DNA from: a virus
Virus record (IMG/VR): IMGVR_UViG_3300035703_000197
Span: 1-39,101 of that record
DNA: 39,101 nucleotides
Direction: 5' to 3' (one strand)
The notes beneath the pieces are model-generated. The model saw only the letters and a program-made list of their open reading frames with translations, had not been told where the DNA came from and made no database searches. Positions within the stretch are counted from its first letter, which is position 1, and every line of letters begins with the position of its first letter. A program made the position numbers and the translations under genes. Below are positions 21,480 through 27,627 of the stretch, piece after piece.

Positions 21480-21896
21480 TCAGATGCGGCGGCGGCTGCC
21501 GGGTTCGCGCATGGCAATGGCGATGAACGGGCAATCATCATCCAGATCGTCGGCGGGCGCTGGGGCTGCGCTGCCACGGGTGGTCTGGCGCTGTTCATTG
21601 GCTGGCGCGTCCGACTTGCCGCCCTGTAACGTGACTTCCTGCACATCGATCTTCAGATCCGGTTTGCCGTCATAGACGCCAGCGGTCAGCCGGCCCGCGA
21701 CGGTGATCTTGTCACCCTTGCGGATGTAGCTGGCGATCTTCGGGCCGCGATTGCCCCACATGCTGCACTTGAACCAGGTGCTGGCACTGTCGCGGCCATT
21801 GCTGACTGCCACGCTCCATTCGGTCACGGTGTTGCCGTTGACGTCCTTGGTGGCGGCGTCCTTGCCGACATTGCCGGCGATGTGGATGAACTGCAT
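21480..21896 (-). CDS. ssb: Single-stranded DNA-binding protein (138 aa)
   Basis: The N-terminal OB fold reads IHIAGNVGKDAATKDVNG, then WFKCSMWGNRGPKIASYI and DKITVAGRL. A flexible linker leads to an acidic tail DDLDDDCPF at about residues 117-124. In ordinary SSBs this tail is the extreme C-terminus and recruits partner proteins. Here it is followed by 14 more residues ending PGSRRRI. It lies next to the ERF recombinase, as in many phage recombination modules. Confidence 0.85.
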   Translation of the reverse strand: MQFIHIAGNVGKDAATKDVNGNTVTEWSVAVSNGRDSASTWFKCSMWGNRGPKIASYIRKGDKITVAGRLTAGVYDGKPDLKIDVQEVTLQGGKSDAPANEQRQTTRGSAAPAPADDLDDDCPFIAIAMREPGSRRRI

Positions 21897-21911
21897 TGGT
21901 GTTACTCCTGA

Positions 21912-22574
21912 TCAGCCTGCCGCGCGGATTGCGGACAAGGCATTTGCATGGATGCGCAGCGCCTTGGCGTGGGCTTCCGGATTGGTGGATTGCAGCTTGG
22001 CCAGGGCCTTGGCTTCGGCGGCGGGCCAGTTGTGGATGCCGTCAATGTCGGCGGCCTTGAGCATGGCATCGAGGCGCTTGTTCTGATCGTCCAGCCACTG
22101 TTCTGGCGTCATCTTCGCCGTGCGCTGAGGCGGCTCTGTCGGCTCCGGCGTGTGCGCGTCGGCGTCGTTGTCGCCTTCGGTGGGCACGGTGAAGGTCATC
22201 AACACCGCATATTTCAGCGCCGCGCTCATGGCCTTGTTGGTGGCCTTGTCACCGCTGTCGCTGGCCTCGCCAAACGTGCGGGCGGTGTGCTTGCTGCCAT
22301 CCGCGACGGCAACAAAATCAAACTCAGCCTCAACGGTCACGAAATACATAGCGCCGCCGCTTTTCGTGGTGCGTGGGTCGCACTCGCGGGCGATCATGCG
22401 CGGGATGATGGTCAGGCCATTTGCCGGCAGCAGGCTGGCGACGGCGCTGTAAACGTCATCAATACCCCGGAAGGCAAAGCCCTGCTGCTGGTTGCGGCGG
22501 TTTTTGCTGATGCCCTCCTTGGCCAGCGCGGCCTGAACGGCGGCGATGGCGGCATAAACGGCGGGTGCAGTCAT
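21912..22574 (-). CDS. erf: ERF-family single-strand annealing recombinase (220 aa)
   Basis: The ERF core is clear: MTAPAVYAAIAAVQAALAKE, then GFAFRGIDDVYSAVASLLP and ASDSGDKATNKAMSAALKYA. The variable C-terminal part contains a proline/threonine linker and a helical domain. ERF proteins anneal complementary strands during phage recombination and circularisation. I chose ATG 22574, with AGGA about ten bases upstream; a GTG at 22589 that overlaps the previous stop is also possible. SSB follows directly. Confidence 0.85.
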   Translation of the reverse strand: MTAPAVYAAIAAVQAALAKEGISKNRRNQQQGFAFRGIDDVYSAVASLLPANGLTIIPRMIARECDPRTTKSGGAMYFVTVEAEFDFVAVADGSKHTARTFGEASDSGDKATNKAMSAALKYAVLMTFTVPTEGDNDADAHTPEPTEPPQRTAKMTPEQWLDDQNKRLDAMLKAADIDGIHNWPAAEAKALAKLQSTNPEAHAKALRIHANALSAIRAAG

Positions 22575-22585
22575 GGTATCAATCC

Positions 22586-22894
22586 TCACTTTGCCAGCAA
22601 TTCAGGGGACAGCCCGGCAGCCACAAGGGCGCGGCGGGCGCGTTCGTGGTCGCTGTCGGCGGCGGCCTGCGCAGCGCGTTCCTTGGCCAAACAGGCAGCA
22701 TAGGCGGCGGGCAGATCGGCGGCGTGGGCATGGCTCCAGTCCACCATGCGGCGGCCGGCGCCCATGGACACGCCGAACGCAAATTCATCGCCAAGCCAAT
22801 TCTGGTTGACGCTGATGCACGTCACGCCTTCGGGCAGGCCATAGGCTTCGTGGGCAGCCTGCACGGCGGCCAGGAACGGATGGAGATCGTTCAC
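22586..22894 (-). CDS. Hypothetical protein (102 aa) upstream of ERF
   Basis: GTG 22894 has GGAG seven bases upstream and overlaps the stop of the preceding micro-ORF. The product starts NDLHPFLAAVQAAHEAYG and contains ISVNQNWLGDEFAFGVSM, then a helical C-terminus. I do not recognise the family. A longer frame to 22999 exists but would overlap the upstream gene. Confidence 0.65.
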   Translation of the reverse strand: MNDLHPFLAAVQAAHEAYGLPEGVTCISVNQNWLGDEFAFGVSMGAGRRMVDWSHAHAADLPAAYAACLAKERAAQAAADSDHERARRALVAAGLSPELLAK

Positions 22895-22959
22895 AGCATT
22901 GCTCCAATCTGTGTTGTGGCGGCGTTTGCGGTGATGAGGGCGGAAAGGGTGAAGGTCAT
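22891..22959 (-). CDS. Micro-ORF (22 aa) bridging two early genes
   Basis: The ATG overlaps the stop of the 191-residue gene (ATGA), and its TGA overlaps the next GTG (GTGA). The peptide starts MTFTLSALITANAATT. Like the micro-ORF at 16690-16752 it exactly fills an intergenic space, which points to translational coupling. Confidence 0.45.
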   Translation of the reverse strand: MTFTLSALITANAATTQIGAML

Positions 22960-23531
22960 TTGCCGGCCTTTGCGACGATGGCGAACTGGGCCGCCACATT
23001 GTTGATCGCTACGCGGCAGGCTTCGTGGAGCCCCTTGGCCATTGTGCTGTTGGCCTGAGCCAGCGCATCCTTCATCGCGCTCTCAATGCTGTGTTGCAGG
23101 TGGCTGTTGACCATGTAAGCCATGCGAGTTGTGTTCGGACGCCACTGGTAGCTGTCCTGCCCCTTCGGCTTGCCGTTGTAGTCAACCTGTTCGGTCATCC
23201 AAGCTTCGGCGCGCGAAGTCAGGTATTGAATAAGCGTCATCTGCTGGCCGCGTTTTTCACCCCACTCGTTCGTTTGCTGAATGATGATGTTTTCAATCAG
23301 GGAATTGACCTGCGGAGCAATGTTTTCGTCAGCAACGCGCGTCACTGCGGCGTCGATGCGCTCCACGATCTTCTTCTCGATGCGCCGCTGAAACTCGGAC
23401 ACATCAATGACATCCTCGCCATCTTCATCCTGATAACGCGAATGCAGCATTCGATCGACGGCGGCATCAATTATGCGTTCGGCAATCTGCTCTTTAGAAA
23501 AACCAAGGGCCTCAAAGGTAATTGCAGTCAC
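22956..23531 (-). CDS. Hypothetical phage protein (191 aa)
   Basis: Mostly helical. It starts TAITFEALGFSKEQIAERII, has an acidic segment (RYQDEDGEDVIDVSEFQ), a conserved-looking middle (LIQYLTSRAEAWM, then SYQWRPNTTRMAYMVNSHL) and a helical end. It is less GC-rich than its neighbours in places, which may mark separate ancestry. The GTG start overlaps the previous stop (GTGA). Function unknown; it lies in the recombination-side part of the early operon. Confidence 0.7.
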   Translation of the reverse strand: MTAITFEALGFSKEQIAERIIDAAVDRMLHSRYQDEDGEDVIDVSEFQRRIEKKIVERIDAAVTRVADENIAPQVNSLIENIIIQQTNEWGEKRGQQMTLIQYLTSRAEAWMTEQVDYNGKPKGQDSYQWRPNTTRMAYMVNSHLQHSIESAMKDALAQANSTMAKGLHEACRVAINNVAAQFAIVAKAGK

Positions 23532-23734
23532 TGAAACATGCTCCTAATCTGCGCCAGCACGATGCCGGCGGTGAGGGTGACTGCCACGCGCCAGAAACGC
23601 GGGTGGCAGGCGATGGCGGCGCGCAACGTGGGCCAGAACCCCGGCTCAGGGCGCGGGTCGATCAGCGCGGCGTTGCTGTCGCGTTCGTGTTGGTTGGCAA
23701 ACGTGTGCCAAGGTCTTGCGCGGGTGCCAGTCAT
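23528..23734 (-). CDS. Small protein with C-terminal membrane segment (68 aa)
   Basis: It starts MTGTRARPWHTFANQHERDS and ends with a hydrophobic helix (VAVTLTAGIVLAQI) and SMFQ. It is coupled to both neighbours by 4-base overlaps. No function assigned. Confidence 0.6.
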   Translation of the reverse strand: MTGTRARPWHTFANQHERDSNAALIDPRPEPGFWPTLRAAIACHPRFWRVAVTLTAGIVLAQIRSMFQ

Positions 23735-24012
23735 TGGCCGCGCTCCACCTTGGCCAGAACGGTGGCAATGCGATCAAGGCGGCGCTGCACGCTGTCGTCA
23801 GCAGGCGGGTGGCGCAGGTCGCTTTCATACTGCCAGACTAGCGCCAGCAGATCAGGCGCGGCGGCGATCAGGCGCGCGTTGGCCTCGGCCTCTGCCAGTT
23901 TGATGCCAGACACGCCGCCACACTCGGCGCGCAATATTTTGCGGTTGCGGCTGTCCATCACTGAGGTTTCATCGCCAGCGTTCAAACGCCAAGGCGTATG
24001 ATGCCCGCTCAT
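23731..24012 (-). CDS. Common phage accessory protein (93 aa, ANARLIAAAPDLL type)
   Basis: The central EAEANARLIAAAPDLLALV motif is the hallmark of a very common but functionally unknown family of small phage and prophage proteins. The N-terminus, MSGHHTPWRLNAGDETSVMD, also fits (HTPW start). It overlaps neighbours at both ends (ATGA-type). Confidence 0.75.
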   Translation of the reverse strand: MSGHHTPWRLNAGDETSVMDSRNRKILRAECGGVSGIKLAEAEANARLIAAAPDLLALVWQYESDLRHPPADDSVQRRLDRIATVLAKVERGQ

Positions 24013-24185
24013 TGCCCGGCCTCCCGTTCGGCCAACATCGCGTCGGCAATGTCGAACGCCATGATAGCGACAACCTCGGCATTGCCCGGTTGCAGATCGT
24101 CGGCAAACGCTGGCAGCAGGCCGGTCAGCGCGGCTGCGGCGTATAGGTCACGCAGCGGCACAGCGGGCGGGGTGGGCGCGGTCAC
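24009..24185 (-). CDS. Hypothetical protein (58 aa)
   Basis: The GTG at 24185 overlaps the preceding gene's stop (GTGA). The product is helical: PLRDLYAAAALTGLLPAFAD, then VVAIMAFDIADAMLAERE. Short proteins with an 'ALTGLLP...A..IADAML.ER' layout recur in phage early regions without known function. Confidence 0.65.
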   Translation of the reverse strand: MTAPTPPAVPLRDLYAAAALTGLLPAFADDLQPGNAEVVAIMAFDIADAMLAEREAGQ

Positions 24186-24946
24186 TTGGCGGCCTCCACA
24201 AACTTGCCGCCTTTGCAGCGATACGCCGCGCCGGGCTCGATGCCGTCCTCGCCAACGTAGGCAACGGCGATGCGGTAGCGGTTGCCGTCCCACCATTTCA
24301 GGGAAAGGCTTGCCCTGTTGCCGCCGGTCACGGTCGCCCAGTTGCCGCCGGTCACGGTCGCCCAGTTGCCGCCGGTCACGGTCGCATCGTCGCCGCCGGT
24401 CACGGTCGCATCGTAGCCGCCGGTCACGGTCGCCCTGTTGCCGCCGGTCACGGTCGCCCTGTAGCCGCCGGTCACGGTCGCATCGTCGCCGCCGGTCACG
24501 GTCGCCCTGTTGCCGCCGGTCACGGTCGCCCTGTCGCCGCCGGTCACGGTCGCCCTGTAACCGCCGGTCACGGTCGCCCTGTCGCCGCCGGTCTTGAAAC
24601 AGCCATGAACCGCAGCGCCGGGCTGCACAGCAAGCAGCGCATCGGTCGCCGTCTTGCGGTCGCCAAACGCCACCACGCGGCAGGATTGGAACTTATGCTT
24701 GCCGGTCAGATCAACACACGGCACGCCGTCTTCAACGGCAACGACCCACCACAGCGCGTCATCACTCCACGACAAATGGCTGCTATCGCCTTCGCCGTTA
24801 AGCAGGCCATGCAATCCGCCGCCGCAATTGGCATCGTCGCGCCAGTCAGGGGCAGTGACGACTGCGCCAACCTCAAGCGGCCATTGGAAGCCGCCATAAG
24901 CGCGGCCTTGTGCGTCGGTGGTGCGCAGGAAGTAGCGGGCGCTCAC
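24182..24946 (-). CDS. Octapeptide-repeat protein, ice-nucleation-like solenoid (254 aa)
   Basis: Residues 1-119 are a folded N-terminal part with several Trp and Cys (SARYFLRTTDAQGRAYGGF; WSDDALWWVVAVEDGVPC). Residues about 120-215 are twelve octapeptides G-G-x-x-A-T-V-T, eleven of them exact at ATVT, with x-x chosen from DR, YR, NR, DD, YD and NW. The C-terminal 39 residues close the fold (SLKWWDGNRYRIAVAYVG). Eight-residue periods of this kind (compare AGYGSTxT in ice-nucleation proteins) form narrow beta-solenoids. It is an early protein, so this is not a virion fibre by position. The GG-x-x-ATVT face may mimic or bind an extended polymer; function unknown. Confidence 0.7.
   Translation of the reverse strand: MSARYFLRTTDAQGRAYGGFQWPLEVGAVVTAPDWRDDANCGGGLHGLLNGEGDSSHLSWSDDALWWVVAVEDGVPCVDLTGKHKFQSCRVVAFGDRKTATDALLAVQPGAAVHGCFKTGGDRATVTGGYRATVTGGDRATVTGGNRATVTGGDDATVTGGYRATVTGGNRATVTGGYDATVTGGDDATVTGGNWATVTGGNWATVTGGNRASLSLKWWDGNRYRIAVAYVGEDGIEPGAAYRCKGGKFVEAAK
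24302..24589. repeat. 12 tandem 24-bp coding repeats
   Basis: On the + strand the unit reads GCCGCCGGTCACGGTCGC plus six variable bases. Eleven units are nearly identical and the twelfth (beginning of the array on this strand) is degraded. The 24-base period keeps the frame, so copy-number change by slippage would lengthen or shorten the solenoid without breaking the gene. Confidence 0.9.
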
Positions 24947-25269
24947 AGCGACACCATCACGTCGCGGGCCGTAAGCCGCATCAGCGCAGCGGCACGTTCG
25001 GCGCGGTTCGCAGCGATGATCTTGCCGACCACGCGCAGCAGCACGTCATCGGACAAGCGCTTCACCTGTTCACGCGCGTCGTCGGCTTCGTTTTCGTATT
25101 CGGTGGCGTTGTCGGACAAGCCCTGTGCGGCCTCTGTCCAGTCCATGCCAAGCCGCCCCGCCAGCTCAAGCATCGCGGCGAAATCAACCGCCTCGGCGCA
25201 CGGTTCGGGCAGGTCAGGAAATGCGCGGTCGAATGCGCGCCAGTCTATGCCATCGGTGAGAATGCTCAT
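24943..25269 (-). CDS. First gene of the early-left operon, hypothetical (108 aa)
   Basis: The start ATG 25269 has GGGAG upstream and lies about 35-40 bases after the predicted transcription start of the early-left promoter. The product starts MSILTDGIDWRAFDRAFPDL and continues with coiled helices (ATEYENEADDAREQVKRL). Its promoter-proximal place makes it the first leftward product after derepression. No homologous function is recognised; an N-like antiterminator would be expected to be smaller and more basic. Confidence 0.7.
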   Translation of the reverse strand: MSILTDGIDWRAFDRAFPDLPEPCAEAVDFAAMLELAGRLGMDWTEAAQGLSDNATEYENEADDAREQVKRLSDDVLLRVVGKIIAANRAERAAALMRLTARDVMVSL

Positions 25270-25308
25270 TGTCGTCTCCCTCGCTGCGATGTGCGGCGAT
25301 GGGGACAA

Positions 25309-25337
25309 TGGTTACGGAATTCGTATGGGATAGTCAA
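25309..25337 (-). promoter_or_regulatory. Early-left promoter (PL)
   Basis: On the minus strand: -35 TTGACT (25337-25332), 17-base spacer, -10 TAACCA (25314-25309). The spacer ends with the operator TACGAATTCCGTA, whose last TA is the start of the -10. It faces the whole early-left operon. Confidence 0.6.
25313..25325. promoter_or_regulatory. Operator OL1 (TACGGAATTCGTA)
   Basis: A 13-base near-palindrome with arms TACG and CGTA. Its reverse complement is exactly the operator at 25928-25940. It overlaps the PL spacer and -10, so a bound repressor would block the promoter. Confidence 0.7.
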
Positions 25338-25350
25338 TACGAAAAACGTA
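25338..25350. promoter_or_regulatory. Operator OL2 (TACGAAAAACGTA)
   Basis: It has the same TACG and CGTA arms with a different five-base centre, placed directly upstream of the PL -35 and 25 bases from OL1. A pair at this spacing would allow cooperative binding. Confidence 0.6.
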
Positions 25351-25457
25351 TGCCCAAACGCATTCTTTTGAGCTATGTCCTACAGGATTGAAAAGTCGTA
25401 ATGAACGAAAAGGGAACGGAGGCCGTATGGATGACTATGCGTTGGCGCTGGCCATGT

Positions 25458-25859
25458 TCAATGCCGCGACGGCAAGCCTGATTGACGACCGGCCAAAAAA
25501 CCCGCAGCCGCATCAGCTGTGGGAGCCTGAGACTGACGCCGCGCGAAGTTGGAAAATGCTTGCAGGTCTTCTGCCAACTCTTGAACAAGCGGATCGTCAG
25601 ACGACAGAGGCTTGCCAAGCCGATTGGCAATGTGCAGCGCCAACAACCGCGCCACGCCTTCACTGATCGGCTCGATCTGGTCAGATTGATCTAGGCGGAA
25701 AGCGTCAACCAGGCGCTTGGCCTCGTCAAGCAACACGCGCCGCTTGCCGGAATACATTTCGGTGATGCGTGGCGACGGCAAATTGAGCGCGCGGGCCATG
25801 TCAGCCTTGCTGATACCCTTGCGCTCTAACGCCGCCAGAAGACCCTTCGTGTCGAACAT
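25458..25859 (-). CDS. CI-like repressor with HTH, no protease domain (133 aa)
   Basis: The helix-turn-helix is near the N-terminus: GLLAALERKGISKADMARAL, then PSPRITEMYSGKRRVLLDEA. The rest is a short helical domain (GVARLLALHIANRLG). There is no S24 peptidase domain, so induction cannot use LexA-like self-cleavage. It is divergent from the Cro-like gene and flanked by the TACG-N5-CGTA operators, which marks it as the immunity repressor. I use ATG 25859; the open frame extends upstream across the operator region, so it is unlikely to be coding there. A TTGACG at 25924-25919 (minus) could be its -35. Confidence 0.75.
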   Translation of the reverse strand: MFDTKGLLAALERKGISKADMARALNLPSPRITEMYSGKRRVLLDEAKRLVDAFRLDQSDQIEPISEGVARLLALHIANRLGKPLSSDDPLVQELAEDLQAFSNFARRQSQAPTADAAAGFLAGRQSGLPSRH

Positions 25860-25915
25860 GCCCAAGGCTTGCGGATAATTTTGCGCCGCGTCCACTACGA
25901 ATGCCGAAATAGCTG

Positions 25916-25944
25916 TTGCGTCAAACTTACGAATTCCGTAATGT
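25916..25944 (+). promoter_or_regulatory. Early-right promoter (PR)
   Basis: -35 TTGCGT (25916-25921), 17-base spacer, -10 TAATGT (25939-25944). The layout is the same as PL: the spacer ends in the operator and the operator's final TA begins the -10. Transcription would start about base 25951, which is the cro-like start codon. Confidence 0.6.
25928..25940. promoter_or_regulatory. Operator OR1 (TACGAATTCCGTA)
   Basis: Exact inverted copy of OL1, in the PR spacer and -10. A diverged relative, TACGAATGCCGAA, lies at 25896-25908 and may be a second weaker site near the repressor promoter. Confidence 0.7.
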
Positions 25945-25950
25945 GGCGGC

Positions 25951-26154
25951 ATGAAAACAGCAGATGACATTGTTCAGGCGCTCGGCGGCACGAAGGCTGT
26001 GGCCGAAGCCCTTGGCCTTACCGCCTCCGTTGTGTCGAGCTGGCGCACGGCAAACAGCATTCCACGCTGGAGGCATGATGCGCTGATCGCGCTTTCGAAT
26101 GGTTCCCTCACAAGTGGCGACTTTCCGATGAAGCGGGAAAAGGCCGCCGCATGA
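25951..26154 (+). CDS. cro: Cro-like repressor (67 aa)
   Basis: A small helix-turn-helix protein: DDIVQALGGTKAVAEALGL, then ASVVSSWRTANSIPRWRHDA, which matches Cro/YdaS-type regulators (Trp-Arg and Pro-Arg-Trp-Arg after the recognition helix). It is the first gene of the rightward early transcript and divergent from the CI-like gene. The predicted start of transcription coincides with its ATG, and no ribosome site is available, so the mRNA is probably leaderless. Confidence 0.8.
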   Translation: MKTADDIVQALGGTKAVAEALGLTASVVSSWRTANSIPRWRHDALIALSNGSLTSGDFPMKREKAAA

Positions 26155-26357
26155 ACACTCACCAGCGCGCCTGCTCCCTTGCGCGCCGGTCGGGCCGGTT
26201 GAGCGACCCCCATGGCTCCCGGCTCGTTACCGCTTCTGTCGCTGCTGAGGTCGCCCCCTCGGCAGCGGCACCCTGCTTCCCCAGTGACGCCATGACCCGC
26301 GTCACCACTTGCGGCGCCGCAATCCCGACCTGCGGCGCCGCTTTTTTCTTCTCCTGA
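26151..26357 (+). CDS. Doubtful ORF (68 aa) between cro and the terminator
   Basis: It starts by ATGA overlap with cro, which favours translation. Its sequence is low in complexity (MNTHQRACSLARRSGRLSDP) and its last 15 codons are the terminator hairpin itself (CGAAIPTCGAAFFFS). It may be a leader peptide or a chance frame over a regulatory region. Confidence 0.25.
   Translation: MNTHQRACSLARRSGRLSDPHGSRLVTASVAAEVAPSAAAPCFPSDAMTRVTTCGAAIPTCGAAFFFS
26311..26347 (+). terminator. Strong intrinsic terminator after cro (tR1-like)
   Basis: GCGGCGCCGC (26311-26320) is followed by an 11-base loop and a second GCGGCGCCGC (26332-26341), then TTTTTT. It stands between cro and the replication genes, the position of lambda tR1, and implies that replication genes need antitermination or an extra promoter. 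Confidence 0.8.
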
Positions 26358-26370
26358 AACCATCCTCAAC

Positions 26371-26832
26371 ATGGGTGCATTTATGAACGCTTTTGCCCAT
26401 AACGTCTTGCCGCCCAAACGCCGGCCCACCGAAAATGCTTTACGCGATGCGCTGGCTGAAGGCTTGGCGCGGGTGCAGGGTTCGCACACCGACCAGGACA
26501 CCGCCGATCTGCTGGGCTGGTCAATCGGCACCGTGCGCAACGTGCGCAACCGGAAGAACACGGCCTGCGTGAAGATCGTATCGGATGCGCTGCATGGCGC
26601 TGGCCCGGCGTTCCTTGCGCCGCTGCTGGCGTTGCATGGTCTGCGCGCCGTGCCGGTGGGTGCGGGCAAGGTCGAGGCGCTGCCGGTTTCAGGGCTGCTG
26701 CACAAGCTGCTGGTCGCGTTGCAGGATGGCGACGTGTCGGCGGCTGAACTGGCCGACATGCGCGCGCTGATCGAGGATGTGCAGGCGGTGCTCGATGGGC
26801 TGCGCCAGCGTGATGCGGCGGGGGTGCGGTGA
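26371..26832 (+). CDS. Putative HTH regulator, CII-like position (153 aa)
   Basis: The N-terminal half has a helix-turn-helix-like segment (DTADLLGWSIGTVRNVRNRK). The C-terminal half is helical (LVALQDGDVSAAELADMRAL), possibly for oligomerisation. Position directly after the tR1-like terminator is where lambdoid phages keep CII-type activators, though the sequence is not CII. ATG 26371 or 26383 could be the start; neither has a clear ribosome site. Confidence 0.65.
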   Translation: MGAFMNAFAHNVLPPKRRPTENALRDALAEGLARVQGSHTDQDTADLLGWSIGTVRNVRNRKNTACVKIVSDALHGAGPAFLAPLLALHGLRAVPVGAGKVEALPVSGLLHKLLVALQDGDVSAAELADMRALIEDVQAVLDGLRQRDAAGVR

Positions 26833-27122
26833 TGACGCCTGCCGAAAAGTCCCGCGCGATTATCGAAGAGGTTGCCGCTGGTCATGGGCTGACTGTTGCC
26901 GATCTTTTGGGGCCATCGCGCTTCCAAGAGATCGTGCGCGCCCGCGATGAGGCGATTGCCCGTCTGCATGAAGAACGCAAGCTGTCGGCGGCACAGATTG
27001 CCCCGCTGATGAACCGCGACCGCACGTCCATTCTGGCGGCGCTGGATCGCCCGCGTTACCGCGCCGTCAAGCGGACGTGGGACAGGCGCAAGGCTGCTGA
27101 ACGCGCTGGTGCGTCGGCATGA
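26832..27122 (+). CDS. DnaA domain IV-like DNA-binding protein (96 aa)
   Basis: It carries the DnaA C-terminal DNA-binding domain without the ATPase: LTVADLLGPSRFQEIVRARD, then AIARLHEERKLSAAQIAPLM and NRDRTSILAALDR, matching the DnaA signature region (Asp/Arg/Thr-Ser). It may bind DnaA boxes in phage or host DNA, helping or blocking initiation. It overlaps the preceding gene's stop; the GTG at 26829 is an alternative start. Confidence 0.8.
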   Translation: MTPAEKSRAIIEEVAAGHGLTVADLLGPSRFQEIVRARDEAIARLHEERKLSAAQIAPLMNRDRTSILAALDRPRYRAVKRTWDRRKAAERAGASA

Positions 27123-27289
27123 GCGTGCTGCCTGAAAATGCGAAGTATCGCCCCCATTTGGCCGCTGGCGCGCCTCCTGGTGCTGCGATTATTCGCCAGC
27201 GGATCATCGAACGCGACAGGCAATTTGTGGCGCATTTTGCCGACGTGGCAAAGCGACATGGCTGGACTGTCCGTGAGGTGGCCGCATGA
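27119..27289 (+). CDS. Small protein (56 aa) between DnaA-like and RusA genes
   Basis: The ATG overlaps the preceding stop (ATGA) and the TGA overlaps the RusA ATG. The product MSVLPENAKYRPHLAAGAPP, then basic helices (IRQRIIERDRQFVAHF) and KRHGWTVREVAA, looks like a real soluble protein, possibly DNA-binding. Family unknown. Confidence 0.6.
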   Translation: MSVLPENAKYRPHLAAGAPPGAAIIRQRIIERDRQFVAHFADVAKRHGWTVREVAA

Positions 27290-27627
27290 CGCGCGTTTGC
27301 CTGCCATGGCCCGACATGCGCCTGTCATCGAACGCCCGCGTTCATCACATGACACGGCACAACCTGACCAAAGCCGCCCGCGTGGCAGCAGCATGGGCAG
27401 GAAGGGCCGCGCCAGCGACGTTTGCCGATGCCGGCGATATTGCCCTGCGGATTACGTTTCAGCCGCCTAGCCGGCGCATTGACCGCCAGAACATGCCGCA
27501 TCTGGTGAAGGCTTACATTGACGGGCTGGCCGATGCCTGGGGCGTCAACGACAAGCGGTTTTGTCCGGAATATGTCTATGCAGATCCGGTGCGCGGCGGG
27601 GCTGTTATCGTGGAGGTGGCAGCGTGA
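27286..27627 (+). CDS. rusA: RusA-like Holliday junction resolvase (113 aa)
   Basis: The RusA fold is indicated by CLPWPDMRLSSNARVHHM, ITFQPPSRRIDRQNMPHLVK and AYIDGLADAWGVNDKRF. RusA resolves four-way junctions using a cluster of Asp residues and a Lys. Alphaproteobacterial phage relatives usually read D-R-D-N at the active site. Here it is D66-R-Q68-N69, so one acidic ligand is changed to Gln, while Lys75 and the later Asp are kept. Activity may be reduced or the metal site altered. Confidence 0.75.
   Translation: MTRVCLPWPDMRLSSNARVHHMTRHNLTKAARVAAAWAGRAAPATFADAGDIALRITFQPPSRRIDRQNMPHLVKAYIDGLADAWGVNDKRFCPEYVYADPVRGGAVIVEVAA

Noticed and set aside
24302-24589. Regular repeats that could be mistaken for a CRISPR array
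   Set aside because: The 24-base units have no unique spacers, keep the reading frame and encode a periodic protein.
25388-25666. + strand ORF with a GGAGG before an ATG at 25427
   Set aside because: It overlaps the repressor's coding end on the other strand for about 200 bases, and the second half has no protein-like features. The first 30 codons are plausible, but not enough to call a gene.
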